Positions 17,049 through 24,708 of a stretch of 64,000 bases of DNA are shown here, one piece after another. The notes under the pieces are model-generated. The model saw only the letters and a program-made list of their open reading frames with translations, made no database searches and was not told where the DNA came from. Origin of the DNA: Thiosocius sp942490985 (GTDB lineage: Bacteria; Pseudomonadota; Gammaproteobacteria; Chromatiales; Chromatiaceae); NCBI GenBank assembly GCA_942490985.1, contig CALNYW010000005.1:496001-560000 (forward strand), read 5' to 3'. A program made the translations under genes and the position numbers. Each line of letters opens with the position of its first letter. Within the stretch, counting starts at the first letter, position 1.

Positions 17049-17402
17049 ATGAAACGTTCAGGATTATCGTTATTGGCGGCGGCGTTACTGATTGCGACGA
17101 CTAACGCCTCGGCTTTTTGGAATAACTGGGGTGGCTACGGCTGGAACCCCTATGATCCTTGGGATCCGCGCTTCTGGATGGAAGAGTTCTTTGGCGGCGG
17201 ATACTACGGCGGCGGCCCATGGGGATATGGCGGACCGTGGGGCGGGTATGGCTCGCCTTACTACGGCGGTTACGGTCCGTGGGGTTATGGTGCGCCTTAC
17301 GGCGGCTATGGCTATGGCTACGGCTATCCGGCCTATGGCGGCTGGGCTTACAACGGCAACCCAGCGACCACAGAACCGAAAACCGCGTCGACGCAGGAGT
17401 GA
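17049..17402 (+). CDS. sgpA: Sulfur-globule-envelope-like Gly/Tyr-rich protein
   Basis: 117-residue precursor with a Sec signal peptide (cleavage after ASA, near residue 22) and a mature part made almost wholly of Gly, Tyr, Trp, Pro and Ala repeats such as GGYGYGYGYPAYGG and GPWGYGG. This resembles the sulfur globule proteins (SgpA/SgpB/SgpC) of purple sulfur bacteria: small secreted proteins that coat intracellular sulfur droplets lying in periplasm-derived compartments. The similarity is one of composition, size and targeting, not of a catalytic motif, so a generic Gly-rich surface protein remains possible. A GGGAG ribosome binding site precedes the ATG. The gene is monocistronic with its own terminator, as expected for an abundant structural protein. 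Confidence 0.75.
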   Translation: MKRSGLSLLAAALLIATTNASAFWNNWGGYGWNPYDPWDPRFWMEEFFGGGYYGGGPWGYGGPWGGYGSPYYGGYGPWGYGAPYGGYGYGYGYPAYGGWAYNGNPATTEPKTASTQE

Positions 17403-17434
17403 ACCCCTGCTTCGAACAAATGCGCTGGTATAAC

Positions 17435-17469
17435 CTGACCCCGCGCCAACTAACGGCGCGGGGTCAGTT
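17435..17469 (+). terminator. Terminator after the sulfur-globule-like gene
   Basis: Perfect 13-bp stem CTGACCCCGCGCC / GGCGCGGGGTCAG with loop AACTAAC, followed by TTATT. The weak T-tract suggests moderate efficiency, but the stem is very stable. Confidence 0.75.
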
Positions 17470-17491
17470 ATTGCGGTAACGGGAACAGCGC

Positions 17492-17785
17492 ATGGACGAC
17501 ATCGTTGTCTGGATCATCATCGCCGGGTTCTATGCGCCTTTGCATTTTTTGATCCCAGTCCTGGTCCTGTTCATCACCGGGCAGGAAAAAGACGCGGTAC
17601 GCTGGCAGCTGATTCGACGCGCTTTGCGCGATTCGGCGCTGTCGATGGCCTTGGCGTTCGCCGTGGTGATTGTTCTGGTCCGTCAGGGCGCGATCTCTGT
17701 CGCGATGCTGGTGTTGCTGTTGTCGATGTTCTACCCGTTCATCGGCATCTGGCGGCACCGGCGGGAGATCAGGCCGGAGGGCTGA
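17492..17785 (+). CDS. Small two- or three-helix membrane protein
   Basis: 97-residue hydrophobic protein of unknown function. Membrane segments are visible at about residues 5-27 (VVWIIIAGFYAPLHFLIPVL), 48-65 and 68-85, with a short basic loop between the first two and a basic tail (WRHRREIRPEG). It starts 22 bases after the terminator of the sulfur-globule-like gene, so it probably has its own promoter or receives read-through. I recognise no family. Confidence 0.6.
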   Translation: MDDIVVWIIIAGFYAPLHFLIPVLVLFITGQEKDAVRWQLIRRALRDSALSMALAFAVVIVLVRQGAISVAMLVLLLSMFYPFIGIWRHRREIRPEG

Positions 17786-17940
17786 ATCCGCAAACCGATC
17801 AGCGTCCAGCGCCGATCGAACAGACCGCGCCGAAAACCCGGCTTCTCTCGTCTTATCGTGACCAAAACGGCTGTACATCATTATTGCCGCACGGACACCC
17901 CGACTTTTGGAGGTGCCATCCATGCAGGGCCTAATGGCCG

Positions 17941-19389
17941 TCAGAAGCCGCCACCGGTGCGGAAGCCGCCACCGCCGACACCACCACCGCGGCCGCCGAA
18001 GCCGCCGCGGCCGATCTTGCCGACGATATCGCCAAGGTCGCCCAACCCCCCACGCCATACGCTGCCGCGGCCAAAACCACCGGATCCGAAGTCGGGATTC
18101 GACTGCCGCGGCCGGTAGCGCTGATGCTCCTGCAGGACCTTCCACAACATCCGGCGGTCCAGCAGCCCGGACAGGAACTGACCGAGTAGCATCGGCACGA
18201 TCGCATCGCCGCCGAACACGGATCCCGCGCGGTCGTAGCGTTTGCGCTTGAATTCGATGCGTAGGTCCTCGAGCTCCTGCAATCGGGCGCGATGCTGGGC
18301 GAGGAGGCCGTTCAGCTCGCCGAGGGTCTGTTGTATCCGCGCCTGCTCGGTCTCGTGCTGCTCGAGCTGGCTGACGATGACATCGTCTTCCGGGTAGGGC
18401 GTTCGATAGGCATCAAGACGCAGTTCACCGATTTCGGCACGCTGGAATTCGTTGGCGAGATAATCGACCGCCTGCTGTGTGTGCGGATCCTCGCCGGTCG
18501 CAAACGCCGCGCGTTCGGCCAACAGCGCCTGGTCGTCGACCTCGGCGGCCGCGATGCGCGCGTCGATCTCGTCGAGAATGCGTTGCTCCTTGGCGACGCG
18601 TTCCTCCAATACCGGGATGCCGTCCTCCGTCTGCGCGGCCTCGTCGAGCGCCTTCAATTCGGCAAAGGCCTGGTCGGCCAGCGCCGCGAGATGATTGGCA
18701 TGCTCGCGCAGCCGCCCTGGGATCTCGTTGAGGCGCGCAAAGTTTGCACGGGCATCGGCGAAACCGATCAGCCGCGCCACTTTACCGTCGAGCCAGCGCG
18801 TCAGACCGCCCGCTTTGTAGGTCGGCAGGCCATAGTTGCGGTCCCAGAGGTACATGAACAGCGGATCGGCGTGGTACGCAGCACCTTTCTCTGCCAATTC
18901 GTCCTGGCTGCGCTCGGCCTTGGCGTCGGCGTGCGCCGCACGACGTTGCGCCTGCTCGGCGCGTTCCCGCTGCGCACGGTAGTCCGGATCCTGATCCAGG
19001 CGTTGCTGGGTCTTGGCCTCGGCCTCGTCGACGACGCCGATCGCACCATCGAGCTGCGTCGCCTGGTGACGACGTTCTGCTTCGTGCTGCATGCGCAGCC
19101 GCTCCGCCTCGGCGATTCGCGTTTGCAGCCCGGCCAACGCCACCGCGCGCTGCTCGAGCAGTGCGGCCGCCTGTCGCTCGGCATGATCGAGCTGTTCGCC
19201 GAGCATCGGGTCGTCGAGCCGATCGATGCGCACGCGCGCCAGTGCGCGCAACTGGGTCAGCTGCGCCTGCTGTTCCGCGCGCAGCCTGTCACCCTCCTCA
19301 CTGACCTGCCGCTGCGCCGTGTCGATCTGAGTCCGGACCTGGTCCAGCGTCTGGTCGATTGATCCGAGCGCCTGTCTTCCGGAGATCAT
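17941..19389 (-). CDS. Coiled-coil protein with glycine-rich tail (operon gene 3)
   Basis: 482-residue protein of unknown function, last of three tightly packed genes. Residues 1-170 and about 240-390 are strongly charged, heptad-like coiled coil rich in Gln, Glu, Arg and Ala. Between them lies a more globular part with PLFMYLWDRNYGLPTYKAGG. Near residue 405 a short hydrophobic segment (AIVPMLLGQFLSGLLDRRM) could touch a membrane. The last 50 residues are Gly/Phe/Arg-rich (GRGGFGGRGGGVGGGGF), as seen at the C termini of some TPM-domain proteins, although no TPM domain is apparent. It starts nine bases after the middle gene's stop. Confidence 0.65.
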   Translation of the reverse strand: MISGRQALGSIDQTLDQVRTQIDTAQRQVSEEGDRLRAEQQAQLTQLRALARVRIDRLDDPMLGEQLDHAERQAAALLEQRAVALAGLQTRIAEAERLRMQHEAERRHQATQLDGAIGVVDEAEAKTQQRLDQDPDYRAQRERAEQAQRRAAHADAKAERSQDELAEKGAAYHADPLFMYLWDRNYGLPTYKAGGLTRWLDGKVARLIGFADARANFARLNEIPGRLREHANHLAALADQAFAELKALDEAAQTEDGIPVLEERVAKEQRILDEIDARIAAAEVDDQALLAERAAFATGEDPHTQQAVDYLANEFQRAEIGELRLDAYRTPYPEDDVIVSQLEQHETEQARIQQTLGELNGLLAQHRARLQELEDLRIEFKRKRYDRAGSVFGGDAIVPMLLGQFLSGLLDRRMLWKVLQEHQRYRPRQSNPDFGSGGFGRGSVWRGGLGDLGDIVGKIGRGGFGGRGGGVGGGGFRTGGGF

Positions 19390-19398
19390 CGTGGTGCC

Positions 19399-20331
19399 TT
19401 ACCAGCGCGTGATCGCGCCGCCGGTGGTCGAAAACTCGTAGCGGGGTTGCAGGTGACCGCGCGGTTTGCTGCCGAACCGATCGCGTTCGATGATGCCATC
19501 GTCCTGCTTGTCGCGCTTGACGGCCTCGAAGGTCGACTTGTCGACGCGGACGCCCCAGGTCTCGACCGACTCGGTCTTGCCAGTCTCTTCATTTTCGACC
19601 TCGACCGCGACACGCTGGCCGTCGGGGCCGATTGCCTCGACGATCACATAATAGTTGCGCGCGGCCTGGTTGACGTCTGGTATGCGCCAGACACCGGATG
19701 GCTGACCCGGTCGGCTGACGATCTGCAGGACATATTCCTGGCGCAGGCGCTCGCTCAGTGAGCCGATCGCATCCAGCGCCGTATGGGCGCTATCCGTGTC
19801 CGCTGCGGCGAGCGCGGCCCGCGCTTGGCCGTGCAGGCCATCGAGGGTCGCGCGTGCCTGATCCGAGATCACCAGCGACATCGCCGTTTGGTAGGCCTGC
19901 TCGACCTCTTCGGGCAGCGCACGCTCGGGTGCCACAAAGGCAAACCAGTTGATCGCGGCAGCCGCGACGATTGCCGCGAAACCGCCAACGAGCCACTTGC
20001 CCCAGGCGCCTCGGCGCACGTAGATCATCGCCAGCCGCCGCCCTAACCCATCGGTGACCGGTTGGTAGGTGAAGCGGTCCTCGCGCAGCGCGGCAACGCC
20101 CTGCTCGATCACATGGTCGGGCACGTCGAGACCCTGTTGTGCGTAGATCCGCTTGAGGCGCTGCTTCAGGTCCTCGGCGCGGCCGTGCTCGTCGAGTTCA
20201 CGGGCAACCAGCCGCTCGCGCCGACGCAGCGTGTCGACGACGTCCATCGCAAGCATCATGTCATCGAGCGGTGGTCGCTCCGCGGCAACCGCGCCGTCCT
20301 CGACCGCTATGACGCCGGCCGCATGGCTCAT
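19399..20331 (-). CDS. Single-pass membrane protein, DUF6384-like (operon gene 2)
   Basis: 310-residue protein of unknown function. The N-terminal 120 residues are cytosolic and include VDTLRRRERLVARELDE and a helical part with YAQQGLDVPDHVIEQG. One transmembrane segment (LVGGFAAIVAAAAINWFAFVA, about 134-154) leads to a C-terminal domain of about 150 residues with YYVIVEAIGPDGQRVAVEVENEE, a beta-rich stretch probably outside the cytosol. I believe this belongs to the family listed as DUF6384, but only by recollection. Its ATG overlaps the upstream gene's stop by four bases, so the two are coupled. Confidence 0.65.
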   Translation of the reverse strand: MSHAAGVIAVEDGAVAAERPPLDDMMLAMDVVDTLRRRERLVARELDEHGRAEDLKQRLKRIYAQQGLDVPDHVIEQGVAALREDRFTYQPVTDGLGRRLAMIYVRRGAWGKWLVGGFAAIVAAAAINWFAFVAPERALPEEVEQAYQTAMSLVISDQARATLDGLHGQARAALAAADTDSAHTALDAIGSLSERLRQEYVLQIVSRPGQPSGVWRIPDVNQAARNYYVIVEAIGPDGQRVAVEVENEETGKTESVETWGVRVDKSTFEAVKRDKQDDGIIERDRFGSKPRGHLQPRYEFSTTGGAITRW

Positions 20332-21512
20332 GCGCCCAACTCGAGCGCCAGGCCTTTACCCTCCTCCGCCAGGCGGGCGAGCTGGCGCTTGCCGTCTTCG
20401 ACCGCGTCGCGGATCTCGTTGGCGTTGGCGGTCGCCAGCTTGCGCATCTCCCCGATGATCTCGTGCGACCGGGTCTGCCAGGACACGACCGAGTCGACCA
20501 GTTTCTTGACCGACTCGGCGCGGATCGTCGGCCCATAACCGGCGCGTACCGCCGCCTCCTGGACCTTGCCGCCGATGTCGGCGAGGTCCTCGAGCGACTT
20601 GCTCATGCCCTCTTTCATGGCCTCGATCGTCTGGGTGCCCTCGTGCAACCCGAACATACCGGTAAACGAGGCGCTCAATGCCGTCAGCACAACCTCGTTG
20701 GTACCGAAGAAGCTGACTGCCTGGGCATAGACGCGCTCCTTCGCGGTGGTTGTCTGCAACAGCCGCGCCATCACAACCTCAGAGGTGTTGTAACTGACGG
20801 TGAGGTTGTCGGAGAGATCCTTGGAAATCTGGTAGCGCCTGTCTTCACGCTGCAACTCACGAACCTTTTGGTCGCGAGCCATCTCGAGTCGGGCCCGCTC
20901 GGCGGCGTCGTCACCGCTGAAGCCTTCGACCGTCTGCATCGCCTCGGCCAGTGCCTGTTTGGCCGCCGCGAGATTGTCCTCGGCCTTGTTCAACACCTCG
21001 AGCGCCAGGACCTCGGACTCCTTCAGCGCGCCGCGGAAGTCCTGGTAGGCCTCGAGGATCCGGTTTTCGCGCAGGATCTGGTCGTTGGTCGACGCGGTCA
21101 CGTCCAGGTAAGTGTCCTTGATCTTGTCAAAGCGACCGGCGATATCGCCACGCGTGACCTTCATCCAGACGTTGCTGATACGCTCAAAGGTGTCGAGCTT
21201 ACCGTCCTCGATCTGCTCGACCATGGTCTTGGCATCGTCGCGGATACTGTTGAAGGCGTTGGTGATCTCTTCGTAGCGTTCGCCGATCTCCATCGCCTGA
21301 ACCTGCTCGCGCACCACGTCGTTGAACAGGGATGCCTTGTCGAGGGTTCGGGCGATCGCCGTTACCCGGGCCTCGTCGAGGTCGGAAATCTGGTTCAGCA
21401 GGGCGATGATCGGGGCCTCCTGGCCGGCCCCTTCCTCAGGCACGAGGCCCAACTCGTGCAGCGAATTCATCGCCTTCTCCAGGTATCGCATCGGGCTGGG
21501 ATTGGTGCTCAT
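20328..21512 (-). CDS. Helical coiled-coil protein of unknown function (operon gene 1)
   Basis: 394-residue, almost entirely helical cytosolic protein, first of a three-gene operon. The ATG at 21512 is preceded by AGAGGAA; an upstream in-frame extension has no support. Seen segments include YEEITNAFNSIRDDAKTM, long heptad stretches (KAEDNLAAAKQALAEAMQ) and a conserved-looking centre FFGTNEVVLTALSASFTGMF followed by LHEGTQTIEAMKEGMSKSL. The overall helical build recalls TelA-type toxic-anion-resistance proteins, but I see no defining motif and would not assign it. The function is probably linked to the two downstream proteins, which share coiled-coil character and one membrane anchor. Confidence 0.65.
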   Translation of the reverse strand: MSTNPSPMRYLEKAMNSLHELGLVPEEGAGQEAPIIALLNQISDLDEARVTAIARTLDKASLFNDVVREQVQAMEIGERYEEITNAFNSIRDDAKTMVEQIEDGKLDTFERISNVWMKVTRGDIAGRFDKIKDTYLDVTASTNDQILRENRILEAYQDFRGALKESEVLALEVLNKAEDNLAAAKQALAEAMQTVEGFSGDDAAERARLEMARDQKVRELQREDRRYQISKDLSDNLTVSYNTSEVVMARLLQTTTAKERVYAQAVSFFGTNEVVLTALSASFTGMFGLHEGTQTIEAMKEGMSKSLEDLADIGGKVQEAAVRAGYGPTIRAESVKKLVDSVVSWQTRSHEIIGEMRKLATANANEIRDAVEDGKRQLARLAEEGKGLALELGA

Positions 21513-21656
21513 CGCTGTTCCTCTGGGACGTTGATTGACGGGTGCGCCTGTTATCCGACGCTGGTCATGGTAGTCGACTTGGGCAGGACTCCGCCCGGCT
21601 GTCGCTATCCTATGCGCAACCAGGCACGCAGGCCAGCCAGTCACCGAGGCTCCTGC

Positions 21657-21691
21657 CCGAAAACAAGAAGCCCCGCACGCGGCGGGGCTTC
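21657..21691 (-). terminator. Terminator after the repeat protein gene
   Basis: On the minus strand GAAGCCCCGC, loop CGCGT, GCGGGGCTTC, then TTGTTTT. The 10-bp perfect stem and T-rich tail lie 28 bases after the stop of the peptidoglycan-binding repeat protein and separate it from the three-gene coiled-coil operon. Confidence 0.85.
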
Positions 21692-21718
21692 GAGCCTAGG
21701 GTGGGCGGGTCAGTCCGC

Positions 21719-23119
21719 TCAGATACTGACGCCGAGCGCCTTCAGCGTCGTCATTGTGAGGCCGCCACGCTCCATCCCTTTCGCACGCTGATAGTCATCG
21801 ACGGCACGCAGTGTCTGCGCGCCAATCTCACCGTCTATCGGCCCCGGGTTGAATCCGGCCGCCTTCAGCGCCTTTTGCAGGTCGGTCATGATCTGCGGGG
21901 TCATGTTGGTCTCACACAGGACGCTGCGCCACTCGAGCCTTTCATCGCTCACCTTGACCTTCTTGGCGACAGTCTCGATCACGGCCGGTATCTCGATACG
22001 CTTTTGCTCGGCCGGCTTGACCAGTTTCCGCACCTTGACCATCTCGTAGGTCGCAGGGATGACTTCTTCTTTGATCGTCGCGGGAGCCTTGAGCTTGCGC
22101 TGTTTCACTTGCGCCATCTTGGCCGCTGTCTCGCGCAGGCAGATCGTGCTGCCGGTTTTCCGGCCTTCGGGCTTGTCTTCCCAGTCAGGATGCCAGAAGA
22201 ACTTGGCGTCGGCGATCTTCACCGTTTTCGACAGGGTCTCATAGGTCGGCTCTACCTTGATGCGTCGCTCTTGCGCGGGCTTGACCAGTTTCTGGACGCG
22301 CTGGACCTTGTACTCGGCGGGAATCTCCACCTCTTGGGTGGTCGCTGCTGTCTTGATGACCTTGCGCTTGACGGTTTCATATTTCGCCGGAATCTCAACC
22401 AGACACATGATCTCGCCGGTCGAATTGTCAATCCGCTGGACCGGCCCAGTACCCGCCTTCCAGGCGGTGGTTGCCGGGGCGACAAGCACTTTCTCCGTGA
22501 CGGTCTCGTACTCCGCGGGCACCTCAACGACCTTCTTGCTGGCCTCTTTGACCAGGACCTTTTCTTCGGCCCATTCGTAGGCGGCTGGCTCGACCTCGAT
22601 GTTTTCGTAGCCGGCGGTCTTGAGTACCTTGACTTCCTCCTGCTTGAACTGGGCTGGGACGAAATACTCGCTCAAACAGCTGCCGACCGGCAGGTCGTCC
22701 AATTTGATGCCACTGGTACCCACAGCGGCGAGCGCGTCCGGGCTCGCCGGCAGCGCCTTCCGGGACTTGCCGGCCAACCACTGCCTTTGCGCAGGGGCGA
22801 TCTCGATCGTTTCGACCGCGGATTCGTATTCGGCCGGCACCGTGATGATCTTTTTCGCGCCTTCCTTGACCAGCACCTTTTCTTCGACAACCTCGAACTG
22901 CGCTGCGATGGTCTCGAAACGAGCCGATGCCTCGCTCTTGGTTACATCAACCATCTCAGTCTTGTACTGAGCTGGGATCACAACCTTCGCATAGCACTCG
23001 CCCGGCTTGGCGTTGGGCAGTGTCCGTGTGGCGTCGACAGTTTCCGCGAACCCAGGCACGGTCGCCGCGGCGATCGCCATCGCGAGAAAAGTCTGATGGT
23101 ACTTCTTAATAGACTGCAT
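21719..23119 (-). CDS. Secreted four-repeat protein with peptidoglycan-binding domain
   Basis: 466-residue exported protein. After a Sec signal peptide (MQSIKKYHQ, then FLAMAIAAATVPGFA) come four imperfect repeats of about 85-105 residues. Each starts with a cysteine (42, 148, 239, 327) and ends near a tryptophan (114, 220, 309, 397), with alternating phrases of the type VPAEYETVTEKVLV and VEPTYETLSKTVKI. A further Cys402 opens the C-terminal peptidoglycan-binding domain of the PG_binding_1 type (LQKALKAAGFNPGPIDG ... TLRAVDDYQR). It is likely periplasmic or outer-membrane associated and bound to the cell wall. The start is set by GGAGG eight bases before the ATG. The role of the repeats is unknown. 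Confidence 0.8.
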   Translation of the reverse strand: MQSIKKYHQTFLAMAIAAATVPGFAETVDATRTLPNAKPGECYAKVVIPAQYKTEMVDVTKSEASARFETIAAQFEVVEEKVLVKEGAKKIITVPAEYESAVETIEIAPAQRQWLAGKSRKALPASPDALAAVGTSGIKLDDLPVGSCLSEYFVPAQFKQEEVKVLKTAGYENIEVEPAAYEWAEEKVLVKEASKKVVEVPAEYETVTEKVLVAPATTAWKAGTGPVQRIDNSTGEIMCLVEIPAKYETVKRKVIKTAATTQEVEIPAEYKVQRVQKLVKPAQERRIKVEPTYETLSKTVKIADAKFFWHPDWEDKPEGRKTGSTICLRETAAKMAQVKQRKLKAPATIKEEVIPATYEMVKVRKLVKPAEQKRIEIPAVIETVAKKVKVSDERLEWRSVLCETNMTPQIMTDLQKALKAAGFNPGPIDGEIGAQTLRAVDDYQRAKGMERGGLTMTTLKALGVSI

Positions 23120-23484
23120 TCGGCGTCCTCCCCATGAAACAGTCGGTTGATCTGGGTGGCGGCCTGCGAGGTGGAAACCCCGGCAATCACTTGCGCAGGT
23201 ACCCGCGACCGTTTTGTCCACTCCCCGACACGCAGCCAAGAGACGGCCAGTGCCAGGTGCGGGCGACCGTAGCACGGCTGCATACCCGGCTTTCCGATCC
23301 GCACACCAATCACAGCGCCAATTCGCCAATAGGTGACTTGCGTCAAAAAATCAGAAGTTTATTCTTGTCTCGGCAAACGCCCTGTGCCTGCGCGATCCCC
23401 GCCGGCGCAGCAAGGCCCGTCTCATGGCACGACAGTCGGCCTTGTCGTTTGATGGTTCGGCAGAAGTTCGGATTCACCGAGAGG
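23120..23484. other. Intergenic region, nothing recognised
   Basis: 365 bases between the starts of the repeat protein gene and the end of the YkgJ-type gene, both on the minus strand. It must hold the promoter of the repeat protein. A TTGACG box is visible on the minus strand (plus 23341-23346), but no good -10 stands at the right distance. No repeat or RNA signature was seen. Confidence 0.4.
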
Positions 23485-24405
23485 TCAGTTGTCCGAACAG
23501 TTCCCAGTGGTCTCGTCGCGCATCTGCGCCTCGGCCTTCGAGTTGCGCACGTCAATCTCGGCTTGAGCACGCGCCTCCCAGACTTCTTTGCGCTCTTCGA
23601 CCCGCTTTTCCCAGGCGCCAGACTGTTCTGGGATCGTCTTCTCGCCAAACAACGCTTGACGCATCAGGCGGTTGCCGAGCTTCATCAGTGCGATGTCGTC
23701 CTTGGCAACCTCCTCATAGGTCTCAGCGGGAAGGTCGTAGGTGGCCTTGAAGTTATCGCTCATGACGAAACGTCGCAGCATGTCGAAGTTGAAAGACGCC
23801 ATGAAAAACAGCTGCAAGCTCATTTCGTTTGGCTTACCGACGCCGGGGCCACCTGACTTTTTTTTCAGGATCAGCTCGTACCAACTCTTGTTGAACTCGT
23901 CGTATTCGCCGACGCCCTGCTCTTTACGGTAGTCGCGCAGCGTGATCTCGCGCGGTTCTTCGTGGCCCATGCAGTGTGCCTCTTTAACCAGCGAATACTG
24001 CTGTTTCGCTTCATAAGTGTCCTTCTCGCGCATGTTGAGCAGCGCGACCGGATAGTAGCGACATACGGTCGGGCGGTCTTCGTAAACGCTGCAGCCGTTC
24101 TCGCCGTCGAGAAACAGGCAGGCGCCATCGTTGTCGGTGCGCAGCTTGATCGCGGGGGTGCCGTCGGCGTCGAGTTGAAATGGCACCGTGTGCTTACCGA
24201 GAAACTCTTCCGAACTCATCCCGAGTCGTTTTTGCAGACGCAACACGTCGTACGGGGCGAGGGTCACATCGGCGCGCTTACAGCAGGCATTGAAGCAGGA
24301 GATCTCTTTGTGACAACGAAACTGTATGGTGCTGTCTTCGGTGAGCAGCGCCGGGACGGCGGGGCTGGCGAATTGCTCGGGAATGTCGAATTTCTGGTCG
24401 CTCAT
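23485..24405 (-). CDS. YkgJ-type cysteine-cluster (putative Fe-S/zinc) protein
   Basis: 306-residue cytosolic protein with the YkgJ/Fli-type cysteine cluster. The pattern is FRCHKEISCFNACCKRAD near residue 30, then GACLFL, NGCSVYEDRPTVCRYYP near residue 110, and later HCMGHEEP. These proteins are thought to bind an iron-sulfur cluster or zinc. The C-terminal 150 residues are helical, ending in a charged coiled coil. It lies on the same strand downstream of aprA, beyond aprA's strong terminator, so it is probably transcribed separately. A role near APS reductase, such as cofactor handling, is possible but unproven. Confidence 0.8.
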   Translation of the reverse strand: MSDQKFDIPEQFASPAVPALLTEDSTIQFRCHKEISCFNACCKRADVTLAPYDVLRLQKRLGMSSEEFLGKHTVPFQLDADGTPAIKLRTDNDGACLFLDGENGCSVYEDRPTVCRYYPVALLNMREKDTYEAKQQYSLVKEAHCMGHEEPREITLRDYRKEQGVGEYDEFNKSWYELILKKKSGGPGVGKPNEMSLQLFFMASFNFDMLRRFVMSDNFKATYDLPAETYEEVAKDDIALMKLGNRLMRQALFGEKTIPEQSGAWEKRVEERKEVWEARAQAEIDVRNSKAEAQMRDETTGNCSDN

Positions 24406-24650
24406 TGGGAGATCCTCGGCGCGACGGCGTGTCGCGAGGTGACAATAAAAACAAAAGGTTAGCTCAGCAACGGCCTGAGCAAGCGGCGGCGATTATAAGG
24501 TTTTTCGTGGCCCGGAGTCAGCACGGCAACTGGCCTTCACGGACGCGTCGGCGTCGGTCAATCAATTGCGATACCCATCACGCCACGCGAACCATTTCAG
24601 CGATGTCGTCGACTGGCATCAGGTCGACGGGCAAAATCATTCAGCTCCGA
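24406..24650. promoter_or_regulatory. Promoter region of the YkgJ-type gene
   Basis: Spacer between the aprA terminator and the YkgJ-type gene. It should hold the latter's promoter. The few AT-rich bases near 24445-24465 and 24560-24600 are the only candidates; no convincing box pair was found. Confidence 0.3.
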
Positions 24651-24683
24651 CGAAAAAACCGGGCGCCTTTCGGCGCCCGGTTT
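24651..24683 (-). terminator. Rho-independent terminator of aprBA
   Basis: Perfect 12-bp stem AAACCGGGCGCC / GGCGCCCGGTTT with a four-base loop; on the minus strand it is followed by a run of T. It begins 26 bases past the aprA stop. Confidence 0.92.
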
Positions 24684-24708
24684 CATCAAGCACACTACCT
24701 GATAGTGC

